This document shows, piece by piece, positions 35,765-43,875 of a DNA stretch of 64,000 bases (the stretch's first letter is position 1; every line of letters begins with the position of its first letter). Below the pieces are notes generated by a model that worked only from the letters and a program-made list of their open reading frames with translations, had not been told where the DNA came from and did not search any database. The position numbers and the translations under genes are program-made. Origin of the DNA: JBKBIP01 sp046297495 (lineage in GTDB: Bacteria > Planctomycetota > Planctomycetia > Gemmatales > Gemmataceae); assembly GCA_046297495.1 (NCBI GenBank), contig JBKBIP010000014.1, positions 75,200-139,199 on the forward strand, given 5' to 3'.

Positions 35765-36109
35765 TCAGTCCTCCTTTGTCGCCGTACCGACACCGAAATC
35801 GGCCAGAAAGTCCCGCAAAAACCGTGTTTGCTCCTTGGGCCACTTCTCCTGCCGCGCGAACGCCGTCAGGCATTGCAAATCTTCTTGGACGCGCCGCAAA
35901 CGCGCCCCATCGAGCCGTTGCAGGTAGCTGGCCAGGTATTCCAGGGCCTCATCCGCCGCTGCGACGTGGACCACGTCCTCACTCGACCCCTGCAAAAACA
36001 CCACCGCATGAAGCACGGCCAACAACAGCGGATCGACTCCCAGCTCCGCCGGAATCAACGGGAACACGGCGGCCCCTTCGGGGACTTCGTTGGGTTCGGA
36101 GGGGGGCAT
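35765..36109 (-). CDS. hypothetical protein of the sulfur-carrier operon
   Basis: The protein has 114 residues. The ATG at 36109 is one base after the carrier's stop codon and is preceded by AGGTGG inside the carrier gene, so translation is coupled. It is acidic and mostly helical (LGVDPLLLAVLHAVVFLQG, EALEYLASYLQRLDGARLRRVQEDLQ), with no cysteine pair or catalytic motif. I do not recognise the family. Its place suggests a helper of the carrier/E1 pair, but that is inference only. Confidence 0.75.
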   Translation of the reverse strand: MPPSEPNEVPEGAAVFPLIPAELGVDPLLLAVLHAVVFLQGSSEDVVHVAAADEALEYLASYLQRLDGARLRRVQEDLQCLTAFARQEKWPKEQTRFLRDFLADFGVGTATKED

Positions 36110-36110
36110 G

Positions 36111-36383
36111 TTATCCACCTGCGACTGCGGGAATGATGCTCAACTCATCGCCATCCTTGACTGAAGTGGTGAGACTGTCCAAATAGCGAATGTCCTCATC
36201 ATTGAGATACAGATTGATGAAGCGGCGCACTTGCCCGTTTTCCATCACGCGCTTGGTGATCTCCGGGTACTGCCGGCCCAGGTCATCGAGCACCGCCTGC
36301 ACGCTGCCGCCGCTGGCCTCGACGACGGCCTTGCCTTCGGTGTGTTGCCGCATAGGTGTCGGGATGTGAACTTTTATGGACAT
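36111..36383 (-). CDS. MoaD/ThiS-family sulfur carrier
   Basis: The protein has 90 residues from the ATG at 36383 (AAGGAA seven bases upstream). It shows the beta-grasp layout IKVHIPTPMRQHTEG, AVLDDLGRQYPEITKRVM, RRFINLYLNDEDIRYL, DGDELSIIPAVAGG, and it ends in Gly-Gly, as needed for adenylation and thiocarboxylation. It is the first gene of an operon with the hypothetical protein, the Uma2 protein and the E1. Threonine synthase is 210 bp upstream, separated by a palindrome. Confidence 0.92.
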   Translation of the reverse strand: MSIKVHIPTPMRQHTEGKAVVEASGGSVQAVLDDLGRQYPEITKRVMENGQVRRFINLYLNDEDIRYLDSLTTSVKDGDELSIIPAVAGG

Positions 36384-36425
36384 TGGAGTTCCTTTCAGGG
36401 AAACAAAACATTCCATAGGAATAAC

Positions 36426-36478
36426 AGGTGGATTCATCGGTTCGCGCAGGTTTCCGAGCGCGAATCGATGAATCCACC
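36426..36478. repeat. intergenic palindrome, copy 7 of the dispersed family
   Basis: GGTGGATTCATCGGTTCGCGC (36427-36447) pairs with 36458-36478 at 20 of 21 positions (the other is G-T), around a 10-nt loop. It lies between the threonine synthase stop and the MoaD/ThiS start. Confidence 0.85.
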
Positions 36479-36593
36479 CTATCAAAGTCAATGCGGTAAT
36501 CTCTCTATTTTCTGGCGAGCGGGGGGCTGTCGCCCTCCTGGTGACAGGCTCTTACTAGAAGGCTTACGCCCCCGCTCGCTGCGAATCTTGCTT

Positions 36594-37850
36594 CTACACC
36601 AGCGCCGGTTCCTTCATCCCCTCCACCAATGGCTCGAACTCTTCCAGCGACGGGCGGATGATGGCGGGTTCCTCGACCTGATCGACGATGGCGTCCTGGG
36701 TTTTGAGGCCGTTACCCGTGATGCAGATGACGATCTCTTCATCGCGTGGGATACGCCCTTGCTCGATCAGTTTCTTGGTGACGGCCACGGTGACGCCACC
36801 GGCGGTTTCGGCAAAGATGCCTTCCGTGCGGCCCAGCAGCGCCATGGCCTCGGCGATTTCGGTGTCGCTCACGTCCTCGCCCCAGCCGCCGGATTCCTTC
36901 ATCACCTTGATGGCGAAATAACCGTCCGCCGGGTCGCCGATGGACAGCGACTTGGCAATGGTGTTCGGTTTGCGCACGGGGCGATGCGCTTCCTGGCCGT
37001 TCTTGATGGCCGTGGTGATCGGACTGCACCCGACGGCCTGGGCGCCGTAAATCTTGCACGAAGGATCATCGATCAAGCCGACCTTGGCCAATTCCTGGAA
37101 CGCCTTCTGAATCTTGCCAATCAGACTGCCGCCAGCCATCGGCACCACGACATGTTTCGGCGTCCGCCACCCCAGCTGCTCGGCGATCTCGAAACCGACC
37201 GTCTTGGAACCTTCGGCATAGAAGGGGCGCAGATTGATGTTGACGAAACCCCAACCATATTTGAACGCCACCTGCGTACACAGGCGGTTGACTTCGTCGT
37301 AGGTGCCGGTGACACCGACCAGCTTCGGGCCATAGATGCTGGTGGCGAGAATCTTGGCCCGTTCCAAGTCGGCGGGGATGAAGATGTAACTTTTCAGGCC
37401 GGCGGCGGCGGCATTGGCGGCGACGCTGTTGGCCAGGTTGCCGGTCGAGGCGCAGCCCACCGTGTCGAAGCCGAACTCGCGGGCCTTGCTCAACGCCACC
37501 GACACCACGCGATCCTTAAACGACAGGGTGGGGAAATTGACGGCATCATTCTTGATCCACAACCGCTCGACCCCCAGCGCCGCCGCCAAGCGATCCGCCC
37601 GCACCAACGGCGTCCCCCCCACCTGGCCGCCAACGGTCGGTTCCCCGTCAATCGGCAGCAGCTCGCGGTAACGCCACATATTGAAGGGCCGCAACTCAAC
37701 CTTGGAACGATTCAGGACCTCGGCGATGGCCTCATAGTCGTAATCGACTTCCAACGGCCCAAAGTCCTCGGTGCAGAAATTCAGCGGCTCCTTGGGATAC
37801 GCTGTACCACAGATGCGACACTTCAATCCACGCACGAAATCGGCAGGCAC
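36594..37850 (-). CDS. thrC: threonine synthase
   Basis: The protein has 418 residues from the GTG at 37850, which has GGGAGGAG upstream; the longer frame lacks a site. PLP-dependent conversion of O-phosphohomoserine to threonine. An N-terminal zinc-ribbon-like motif (LKCRICGTAYPKEP, NFCTEDFGPLEV) is typical of the class with CxxC. PLP binds the lysine of FPTLSFKDRVV, and STGNLANSVAANAAAAGL, MAGGSLIGKI and GITGNGLKT are family motifs. The next operon encodes a sulfur carrier and its E1. Planctomycetes and several other phyla keep these close, and a role in carrier-dependent sulfur assimilation is possible but unproven. Confidence 0.9.
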   Translation of the reverse strand: MPADFVRGLKCRICGTAYPKEPLNFCTEDFGPLEVDYDYEAIAEVLNRSKVELRPFNMWRYRELLPIDGEPTVGGQVGGTPLVRADRLAAALGVERLWIKNDAVNFPTLSFKDRVVSVALSKAREFGFDTVGCASTGNLANSVAANAAAAGLKSYIFIPADLERAKILATSIYGPKLVGVTGTYDEVNRLCTQVAFKYGWGFVNINLRPFYAEGSKTVGFEIAEQLGWRTPKHVVVPMAGGSLIGKIQKAFQELAKVGLIDDPSCKIYGAQAVGCSPITTAIKNGQEAHRPVRKPNTIAKSLSIGDPADGYFAIKVMKESGGWGEDVSDTEIAEAMALLGRTEGIFAETAGGVTVAVTKKLIEQGRIPRDEEIVICITGNGLKTQDAIVDQVEEPAIIRPSLEEFEPLVEGMKEPALV

Positions 37851-38009
37851 GGTCTCTCCTCCCAGTTGGTGACGGCAAGGGACAGCGTTAACACCCATCC
37901 CAAACCCAAGCCGGTCACCTGGCGACCGGTCGCCCCGCGACTGGCTTGGACTTGAAAATTACTTTTTCCGTAGGTGAACATCATCCAGACATGGACCGGG
38001 GAGAGGCGT

Positions 38010-38045
38010 AAAAAAAGCCTCTTCCGGTTGCAGAGAAGAAGAGGC
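38010..38045 (-). terminator. rho-independent terminator or attenuator upstream of thrC
   Basis: On the minus strand GCCTCTTC (38045-38038) and GAAGAGGC (38024-38017) form an 8-bp stem around a 13-nt loop, followed directly by TTTTTTT (38016-38010). It lies 160 bp before the thrC start in the thrC direction with no gene behind it, so it may be an attenuator of thrC. Confidence 0.65.
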
Positions 38046-38355
38046 GTGCATGGCAGGCACACGATCTTATCTCTCCCGGCCGGACCGGGTAGGAGGTAGC
38101 ACCAGCATCTTTCCCAGGAGAAAGACCGGTTGCTGTGGCGTCATCGGGCCTAATCCCTCAGCCACTCTGGATAAGATACTCACCCAAATTGTAAAGAAGA
38201 TTGTAGATAGGCGTTCCGCGACAAGCAATAGGGTTCTCAAGATTTCCAGAAAAAAATCAGGCGCCGGCGGGATGACGCCGCCGATATATCGCACACATTT
38301 GCCGAGATCGGACGTAAAAATAGAACCCATCGCCAAATTCTTCTTGGCGAAGGGG

Positions 38356-38385
38356 TTTTCAACCAGGTAAGCTGAGCATTATGAT
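38356..38385 (+). promoter_or_regulatory. candidate promoter of the tricorn protease gene
   Basis: TTTTCA (38356-38361) and TATGAT (38380-38385) with an 18-bp spacer, 120 bp before the gene. A moderate match only. Confidence 0.35.
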
Positions 38386-38505
38386 AAAAGTGTGTGAAGA
38401 AAGCCCATAGTCTTTCGTCATTCCTGCACAACCATCTCGCGGCGGCTGGCCGGGCTGGTGCCGCGTTGAGCTTCATCATGCCATAACCTTCAGGGATAAC
38501 CCACC

Positions 38506-41500
38506 ATGACGAGATTGCACTCCTTTTTCCTCGCCACGGTCGCGGCTTTGCTACTTTTGGCAACGGGCCTCGCGCAAGAACCGATCCAGATGGGGCGAAC
38601 TCCCGATATTTCCCCCGATGGCCGGTTGATCGCGTTTAGCTATCGGGGGGACATTTGGACCGTCGAAGCCATCGGCGGAGTGGCTCGCCCGGTGACGCTG
38701 CATGTCGATTATGACGTTTCGCCGGTGTTCAGTCCCGATGGCCGGCAGCTGGCGTTCATGTCCAATCGGCACGGCAGCTACAATATCTATGTCGTTCCGG
38801 TGCAAGGGGGCCGGCCGCGGCGGCTGACGTTCGATTCCGCCACAGATGTGGTCAATGGCTGGTCTCCCGACGGCAAGTATGTTTTATTCTCGTCGCTGCG
38901 CGCGGCCGAGTTTCCCGCTCGTTACGACCTGTACCGCGTGTCCGTGGAAGGGGGCAAGGTCGAACGCATCACGCAATCCGAGGCGCGCGAAGGGACCTAC
39001 TCCCCCGACGGCAAGCACGTTGCCTACGTGCGCGGGCCAGGCACCTGGTATCGCAAGGGGTATCGCGGCTCATCCAACGACGACATCTGGCTTTGTCAAG
39101 CCGATGGCGTTAATCATCGCCAGCTGACGGATTTTCTCGGCCAAGACAACGCCCCCATGTTCAGCGGCGATGGTAAATCTCTCTATTATGTCAGCGAGCT
39201 GTTCGGCACGCCGGCCAACATCGTCCGCATGGACCTATCCAGCAAGAGCAAGCCAGAACAGATCACTTTCCACACCGACGACGGCGTGCGCCGAGCACGC
39301 ATCAACCGCACCGGCGAATGGATCGTGTACGAATGCGGCTTCGATCTGTGGCTGTTGTCCACGCGCAGCGGCGACACGCGCAAGTTGGCCATCGAGGTCC
39401 ACGCCGACGACAAAACCAATCCCGAACGCATCGCCACGTTCACGCAAGGGGCCACCGAATTCGCCCTGTCCCCCGATGAAAAACACATTGCCTTCGTGGT
39501 TCACGGCGAGCTGTTTCTCATTCCCATCACGGGCGGCAATGCCACGCGCTTGACCAACCACCCGGCGTATGATCATGGCATCGTCTGGGCACCCGATGGC
39601 AAGTCGATCCTGTTCGCCTCCGACCGCAATGGTTACGAGAACTTGTATCGCCTGGAGCAGGATGATCCCGAACATCCCGAATTGGTCAAGGCGCATCGCT
39701 TTAAGGTCACGCAGTTGACGAACACGCCGGAAGCCGAGTTTGGCGTTAGCTACTCGCCCGATGGCAAACGTCTGGCCTTTCTGCGGGCGGGCAAGTTGTG
39801 GACCATGAACCCCGACGGCGGCGACGTTCAGGTCTTGGTCGATGACGTGCGCGTCTTTGATTATGACTGGTCGCCGGACGGCAAGTGGGTGGTCTATGCG
39901 CGCGTGGATGGCTCCTTCGCCAGCGAGCTGTACCTGATCCCGTCCAGCGGCGGCGAGGCGCGCAACATCACCCGGTACGCCACGTACAACGGCGGTGTCA
40001 CCTGGAGCCAAAAAGGGCATAAGCTGGCCTACATCAGTCAGCGCCGCTCCAACTACAGCGTCTGCGTCCAGTCCTTGCAAAAACCGGCGGTGGCCGGGGC
40101 GCCAGCCAGCGAGGACATCGATTGGGAAGACCTGCATTTGCGCGTCAGCCAACCGACAGCCACCCCCGCTGAATCGTGCGCCATCTCCCCGGACGGGACC
40201 AAGGTGGCCTTTCGCTCCTACGGCAGCGGCGGCGATGATTTGTGGGTGGTCAACAGCGATGGCAGCCAATTGACACGTATCACCTCCGGCAACGCCCGCC
40301 CGCCGCAATTTCGCTGGGGAGTCAAATTGCCGGGGGCGCTGTTCTACCGTGACGGCGCCGGCGCGCTGTACCTGGCCAAGGTCGGTGCGGGAGGAACTCC
40401 GGCCCGCATCCCCTTCCGAGCGCGCATGACCATCCATCAAGAGGAAGAATTCGCCGAGATGTTCGAGCAAAGCTGGCGCGCGCTGTCCGATCACTTCTAC
40501 GACGCCGATTTCCACGGCGTGGATTGGAAAGCCGTGCGGGACAAGTACCGGCCACTGGTCCAGCACGTGAACATGAAGGAAGACCTATACGCCTTGATTA
40601 GCATGATGATGGGGGAATTGAACGCTTCGCACCTCGGCATCAGCGGTCATGCGTCCACCCCGCACGAATTCACCGCCGACTTGGGGCTGCTGTTCGACCC
40701 GAAGTATTCCGGCCCCGGCTTGAAGGTAACCGAGATTCTCAAACGTGGTCCCGCCGACAAGCGCGGCTTGGACCTGAAACCTGGCGATGTCATCGTCCGC
40801 ATCGACGGCGTGGAGTTGGACGACAAGGCCAATCTGAGCCAGCTACTAAACAGCAAGAGCGGCGAGGTCGTGGTGGTCCATGTCGCTCCGCCCGACAAAG
40901 TCGCGGACCCCAAGGCCTATCGCCGCTTGGAGCTGCAAGCCGTCAGCCGAAGCGTGACGCAACGCCTCATGTACGAACGCTGGGTCGAGCACAACACGCA
41001 GCGCGTCGCTGAGCTGAGCAACGGCAAGCTGGGTTACATCCATATCCCCAGCATGGACGAAGCGGGCCTGGATCGATTCGTGCGGGCGTTGTATTCCGAC
41101 AACTTCGACAAGGAAGCGATTGTGCTGGACGTGCGCTACAACGGCGGCGGCTTCACGCATGATCAAGTGCTGAACTACTTGGGGGCCAAAGAACATACCT
41201 TCTTCCGCCAACGTGACGGCGGCGAGGGGCTGGTCTTGCGCTCCTACGATCGCAAGTGGACCAAGCCGCTGGTGCTGCTGATCAACAATCGGTCCTACAG
41301 CGACGCCGAGATTTTCCCCCACGCGTTTCGTACGCTGGGCCTCGGCAAGCTGGTCGGCGAACCGACGGGAGCGCATGTCATCGGCACGACCTCGATCCGC
41401 CTCATTGATGGCTCGTCGTTCCGCATCCCACGCACCGGCGTGTTCACCGCCAACGGCGTCAACATGGAACGGGAAGGGGTCATTCCCGACATCCGGGTTC

Positions 41501-41691
41501 CCCAACACCCCAATGAGCTGGTCAAGGGGATCGACAAACAACTCGATAAAGCGGTCGAGGTGCTGACGCAAGATGTGGTTGCTTGGAAGAAGTCGCGCGC
41601 GCCTGCCGTGGCCACCACCACCAAGGAGGCCAAACCCGGCGATGCGTCGGCGCCCGTCACGCCCATGACCACCGTGCCGGGGAGCAAGTGA
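38506..41691 (+). CDS. tricorn-type protease (S41 family), exported
   Basis: The protein has 1061 residues with a signal peptide (FFLATVAALLLLATGLAQ). Two beta-propellers follow: TolB-like repeats (GRTPDISPDGRLIAFSYRGDIW and many FSPDGR/YSPDGK units) to about residue 635, then a C1 helical region (about 650-725, ending with GELNASHLGI, whose His is catalytic), a PDZ domain (about 735-815: GPADKRGLDLKPGDVIVRIDG) and the S41 catalytic domain (VLDVRYNGGGFTHDQ, INNRSYSDAEIFPHAFR with the nucleophilic serine region, NMEREGVIPDI with the Glu). It is a large peptidase that degrades peptides in the periplasm. The catalytic parts look intact. It ends 8 bp before the convergent OsmC gene. Confidence 0.93.
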   Translation: MTRLHSFFLATVAALLLLATGLAQEPIQMGRTPDISPDGRLIAFSYRGDIWTVEAIGGVARPVTLHVDYDVSPVFSPDGRQLAFMSNRHGSYNIYVVPVQGGRPRRLTFDSATDVVNGWSPDGKYVLFSSLRAAEFPARYDLYRVSVEGGKVERITQSEAREGTYSPDGKHVAYVRGPGTWYRKGYRGSSNDDIWLCQADGVNHRQLTDFLGQDNAPMFSGDGKSLYYVSELFGTPANIVRMDLSSKSKPEQITFHTDDGVRRARINRTGEWIVYECGFDLWLLSTRSGDTRKLAIEVHADDKTNPERIATFTQGATEFALSPDEKHIAFVVHGELFLIPITGGNATRLTNHPAYDHGIVWAPDGKSILFASDRNGYENLYRLEQDDPEHPELVKAHRFKVTQLTNTPEAEFGVSYSPDGKRLAFLRAGKLWTMNPDGGDVQVLVDDVRVFDYDWSPDGKWVVYARVDGSFASELYLIPSSGGEARNITRYATYNGGVTWSQKGHKLAYISQRRSNYSVCVQSLQKPAVAGAPASEDIDWEDLHLRVSQPTATPAESCAISPDGTKVAFRSYGSGGDDLWVVNSDGSQLTRITSGNARPPQFRWGVKLPGALFYRDGAGALYLAKVGAGGTPARIPFRARMTIHQEEEFAEMFEQSWRALSDHFYDADFHGVDWKAVRDKYRPLVQHVNMKEDLYALISMMMGELNASHLGISGHASTPHEFTADLGLLFDPKYSGPGLKVTEILKRGPADKRGLDLKPGDVIVRIDGVELDDKANLSQLLNSKSGEVVVVHVAPPDKVADPKAYRRLELQAVSRSVTQRLMYERWVEHNTQRVAELSNGKLGYIHIPSMDEAGLDRFVRALYSDNFDKEAIVLDVRYNGGGFTHDQVLNYLGAKEHTFFRQRDGGEGLVLRSYDRKWTKPLVLLINNRSYSDAEIFPHAFRTLGLGKLVGEPTGAHVIGTTSIRLIDGSSFRIPRTGVFTANGVNMEREGVIPDIRVPQHPNELVKGIDKQLDKAVEVLTQDVVAWKKSRAPAVATTTKEAKPGDASAPVTPMTTVPGSK

Positions 41692-41699
41692 GCGGCAGG

Positions 41700-42224
41700 T
41701 CAGTCTTCGCCGGGCGGCTGCATGGTGTATGTCATCGACAGCCGCCCCGGTTGTTGCAGGGTTTGGTACACGACGCAATAGCGCTCGGTCAATTTCAAGA
41801 GGGTGGCCAGCTGCTCAGCGGTGGCGTCGGTGTCCAGGTCAAAGCGCAGCCGGATGGCCTGAAAGCCGACGGGGACTTCCTTGCTCACGCCCAACGTGCC
41901 GCGAAAGTCCAAATCCCCCTCCGCTGTCACGGTCCCTTGCCGGATGGGAATGTTCAAGGCGGTGGCGACGGCCCGCAAGGTGACGCCGGCGCACCCCGCC
42001 AGCGCTTCCAACAACATGTTTCCCGAACAAGCGGCGTTGCCGTCCCCGCCCGTCGCCGGATGTAGCCCCGCTTCCACCAGTGCCCACCCGGTGTTCACCT
42101 TGCAGATGACGTTGTTGGGGTTCAATGTCCCCTGCGCCCGCAGCGTAACGAAGGCGGCGTCCGGGTGGTGTTGATAGCGTTCCTTGAACGGTGCTTGCAA
42201 GGCCCGCAGTTCGTCGGCTTTCAT
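41700..42224 (-). CDS. OsmC-family peroxidase-like protein
   Basis: The protein has 174 residues with GAGGACC before the ATG. The paired redox cysteines are present: ACSGNMLLEALAGCAGVTL (the first Cys region) and ERYCVVYQTL (the second). GDGNAACSGN is followed by the family helix. OsmC/Ohr proteins reduce organic hydroperoxides with a thiol partner. It is downstream (58 bp) of the methyltransferase, in the same direction, and may be co-transcribed. Confidence 0.88.
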   Translation of the reverse strand: MKADELRALQAPFKERYQHHPDAAFVTLRAQGTLNPNNVICKVNTGWALVEAGLHPATGGDGNAACSGNMLLEALAGCAGVTLRAVATALNIPIRQGTVTAEGDLDFRGTLGVSKEVPVGFQAIRLRFDLDTDATAEQLATLLKLTERYCVVYQTLQQPGRLSMTYTMQPPGED

Positions 42225-42282
42225 GGATAAGGTCCTCTCAGGCGGCGATTCCTCGGCGAGTCGATGGCGTGGGCAGCCATGC

Positions 42283-43359
42283 TCACCGCTTGGCGGCGAT
42301 GTAGTAGTTATTGATGATGTCGTGCGGTAATTTCTGGACCTGCACGTTGGCGAAACCGGCTTCGCGCAGCATCTTGACGGCGGTTTCTTCCCCCCAGGCC
42401 GCCCCTAAGCCAGCTCCGCCCGCCGCCAGTGACACCGTCATGCAATGCATGCACGACACGGTGTACAGATACGGGCCGACGGGGTGATCCAAGTTGCGTT
42501 CCAGATGGCTGGAGGTGGCGATGTCCTGCATCAAGAACGTGCCGTCGTCACGCAGGGCGGCGGCAATGCTGCCAAGCACGCGGGCCGGCTGGGCTTGGTC
42601 GTGGATGGCGTCGAAGGCGGTGATCAGGTCGAAGGCGGCTTTGGCTTCCATCGTGGCCACGTCGCGGGCTTCCAGCTGGATATTGCGGCAGCCCTGTTGC
42701 TCGGCTTCCGCTCGGCCAGCGGCCACGGCTTCCGGTGACAGATCGTAGCCCGTGAATCGGCTATTCGGGAAGGCGCGGGCCAGCAGATTCAGCGCTCGAC
42801 CACTGCCGCAACCGACGTCGAGCACGTCGATCCCTTGCGCCAGCCGCTCCGGCAAGCCGGGCACCAACGGCACGATCTGCTCCAATAACGCCGAGACCAC
42901 GGTTTGTGCGCTTTCCTCGGCCATGACGTGGTGAAAATTCTTGAAGGAAGCATAGGGAACACCGCCGCCATGCCGGAAACAATCGATGATCGCGTCTTCC
43001 ACCATGGCCAGCACCGGAATGAACTGGGCCTGCACCGCCAAGTTGTTCGGACTGGCCGCGCGCGTCAGCCAAGCGGCGTGTTCCGAGGGGAGATGATACG
43101 TCTTCCGTTCCGGGTCATATTCGATGATGCCCGCCGTCACCATCGCCCCCAGCCATTCGCGCACGTAGCGTTCGTGCAGCCCCGCCGCGCTGGCGATCTC
43201 CGCGCTGGTGGACGGTCGCAGCGGGGCCAGGGCGTCGAACAATCCCGTCCGATGCCCCACCGAAGTCATCAAAATGACCGCCGCATGATTCAGCATCTCC
43301 AACATCCGTTGGCCGAATGCTTCTCGTTTGCTCGGATCAAGAGGTTTCGATGTCATCAT
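42283..43359 (-). CDS. winged-helix SAM-dependent methyltransferase (Rv2258c-like)
   Basis: The protein has 358 residues. An N-terminal winged-helix part (about 12-90: ILMTSVGHRTGLFDALAPLRPSTSAEIASAAGLHERYVREWLGAMVTAG) is followed by a class I methyltransferase with the SAM loop VLDVGCGSGRALNLLA at about 183, GYDLSPEAVA and FDAIHDQAQPARVLGSI. That architecture matches the Rv2258c-type family, in which the substrate and role are unsettled. Two ATGs in a row occur at the start; GGGAG favours the second (43356). It is the upstream gene of the OsmC pair. Confidence 0.82.
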   Translation of the reverse strand: MMTSKPLDPSKREAFGQRMLEMLNHAAVILMTSVGHRTGLFDALAPLRPSTSAEIASAAGLHERYVREWLGAMVTAGIIEYDPERKTYHLPSEHAAWLTRAASPNNLAVQAQFIPVLAMVEDAIIDCFRHGGGVPYASFKNFHHVMAEESAQTVVSALLEQIVPLVPGLPERLAQGIDVLDVGCGSGRALNLLARAFPNSRFTGYDLSPEAVAAGRAEAEQQGCRNIQLEARDVATMEAKAAFDLITAFDAIHDQAQPARVLGSIAAALRDDGTFLMQDIATSSHLERNLDHPVGPYLYTVSCMHCMTVSLAAGGAGLGAAWGEETAVKMLREAGFANVQVQKLPHDIINNYYIAAKR

Positions 43360-43496
43360 GGCTCCCGCGCGAAATCGAATCCGGGGACTCCGATTTCCAA
43401 TGGGGGATAAGGTGCGTGAAGATAAGGGATAGACGGATTTTTCCTCGCATTTTTACTCAATATAGGCATCGATTCACTGGTTTCCAACCTCACTAC

Positions 43497-43524
43497 TTGA
43501 GGAACACCATGATTGTGATAAAAT
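43497..43524 (+). promoter_or_regulatory. candidate promoter of the polysaccharide cluster
   Basis: TTGAGG (43497-43502) and TAAAAT (43519-43524), 16-bp spacer. The 5' leader to the first gene would be about 345 nt, long enough to hold regulatory structure. Confidence 0.4.
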
Positions 43525-43638
43525 GAACGCCATGAGATATGTTGATGGGTTGTCCTTCATGCTTCAGGAACATCGATTGTGACATCGACGAACTAATTTC
43601 CTAACCTGTGACCGAGTTTTGGGCGTTCGTGAACTGAC

Positions 43639-43690
43639 GCCGACGTGATCGAGTATCCCCCTCATATTCCATTACGTCGGCATATTTTTT
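43639..43690 (+). terminator. hairpin with T-run in the leader of the polysaccharide cluster
   Basis: GCCGACGT (43639-43646) pairs with ACGTCGGC (43674-43681) around a 27-nt loop, followed by ATATTTTTT. The loop is long for a simple terminator. It lies 185 bp before the HlyD-like gene in the same direction. Confidence 0.35.
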
Positions 43691-43875
43691 GCACCTACTG
43701 TAGAGGCATGAAAAGGATTAGCACGAATTTTCGCCAGGAAGATGGAAATGGGTTCGTTTCCGCGCCTGTTTCACAGAGGGGAGGTCAAATTTCGCGCACG
43801 TGTCTCAAGGTGAGAGCGGTTTCGCATACGTACCGCCGCGAGGCGGGATGATTCAAACCGGGGGAAGCATTCACG

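Larger units (their letters stand above)
37851..38505. other. 655-bp divergent region between thrC and the tricorn protease gene
   Basis: It contains the minus-strand terminator-like hairpin at 38010-38045 (in the thrC leader region) and a candidate plus-strand promoter at 38356-38385. It is more AT-rich (38150-38400) than the flanking genes. I see no convincing gene. Confidence 0.5.
43360..43875. other. 516-bp divergent region upstream of the polysaccharide cluster
   Basis: It contains a candidate promoter (43497-43524) and a hairpin followed by a T-run (43639-43690), both toward the exopolysaccharide genes. The arrangement of promoter, structured leader with T-run and then a 180-nt tail before the first gene is compatible with a regulated leader. 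I do not recognise a known riboswitch. Confidence 0.45.

Noticed and set aside
43360..43875. c-di-GMP riboswitch ahead of the polysaccharide genes
   Set aside because: The leader has a hairpin with a T-run, but I could not find the conserved GEMM class I or II core.
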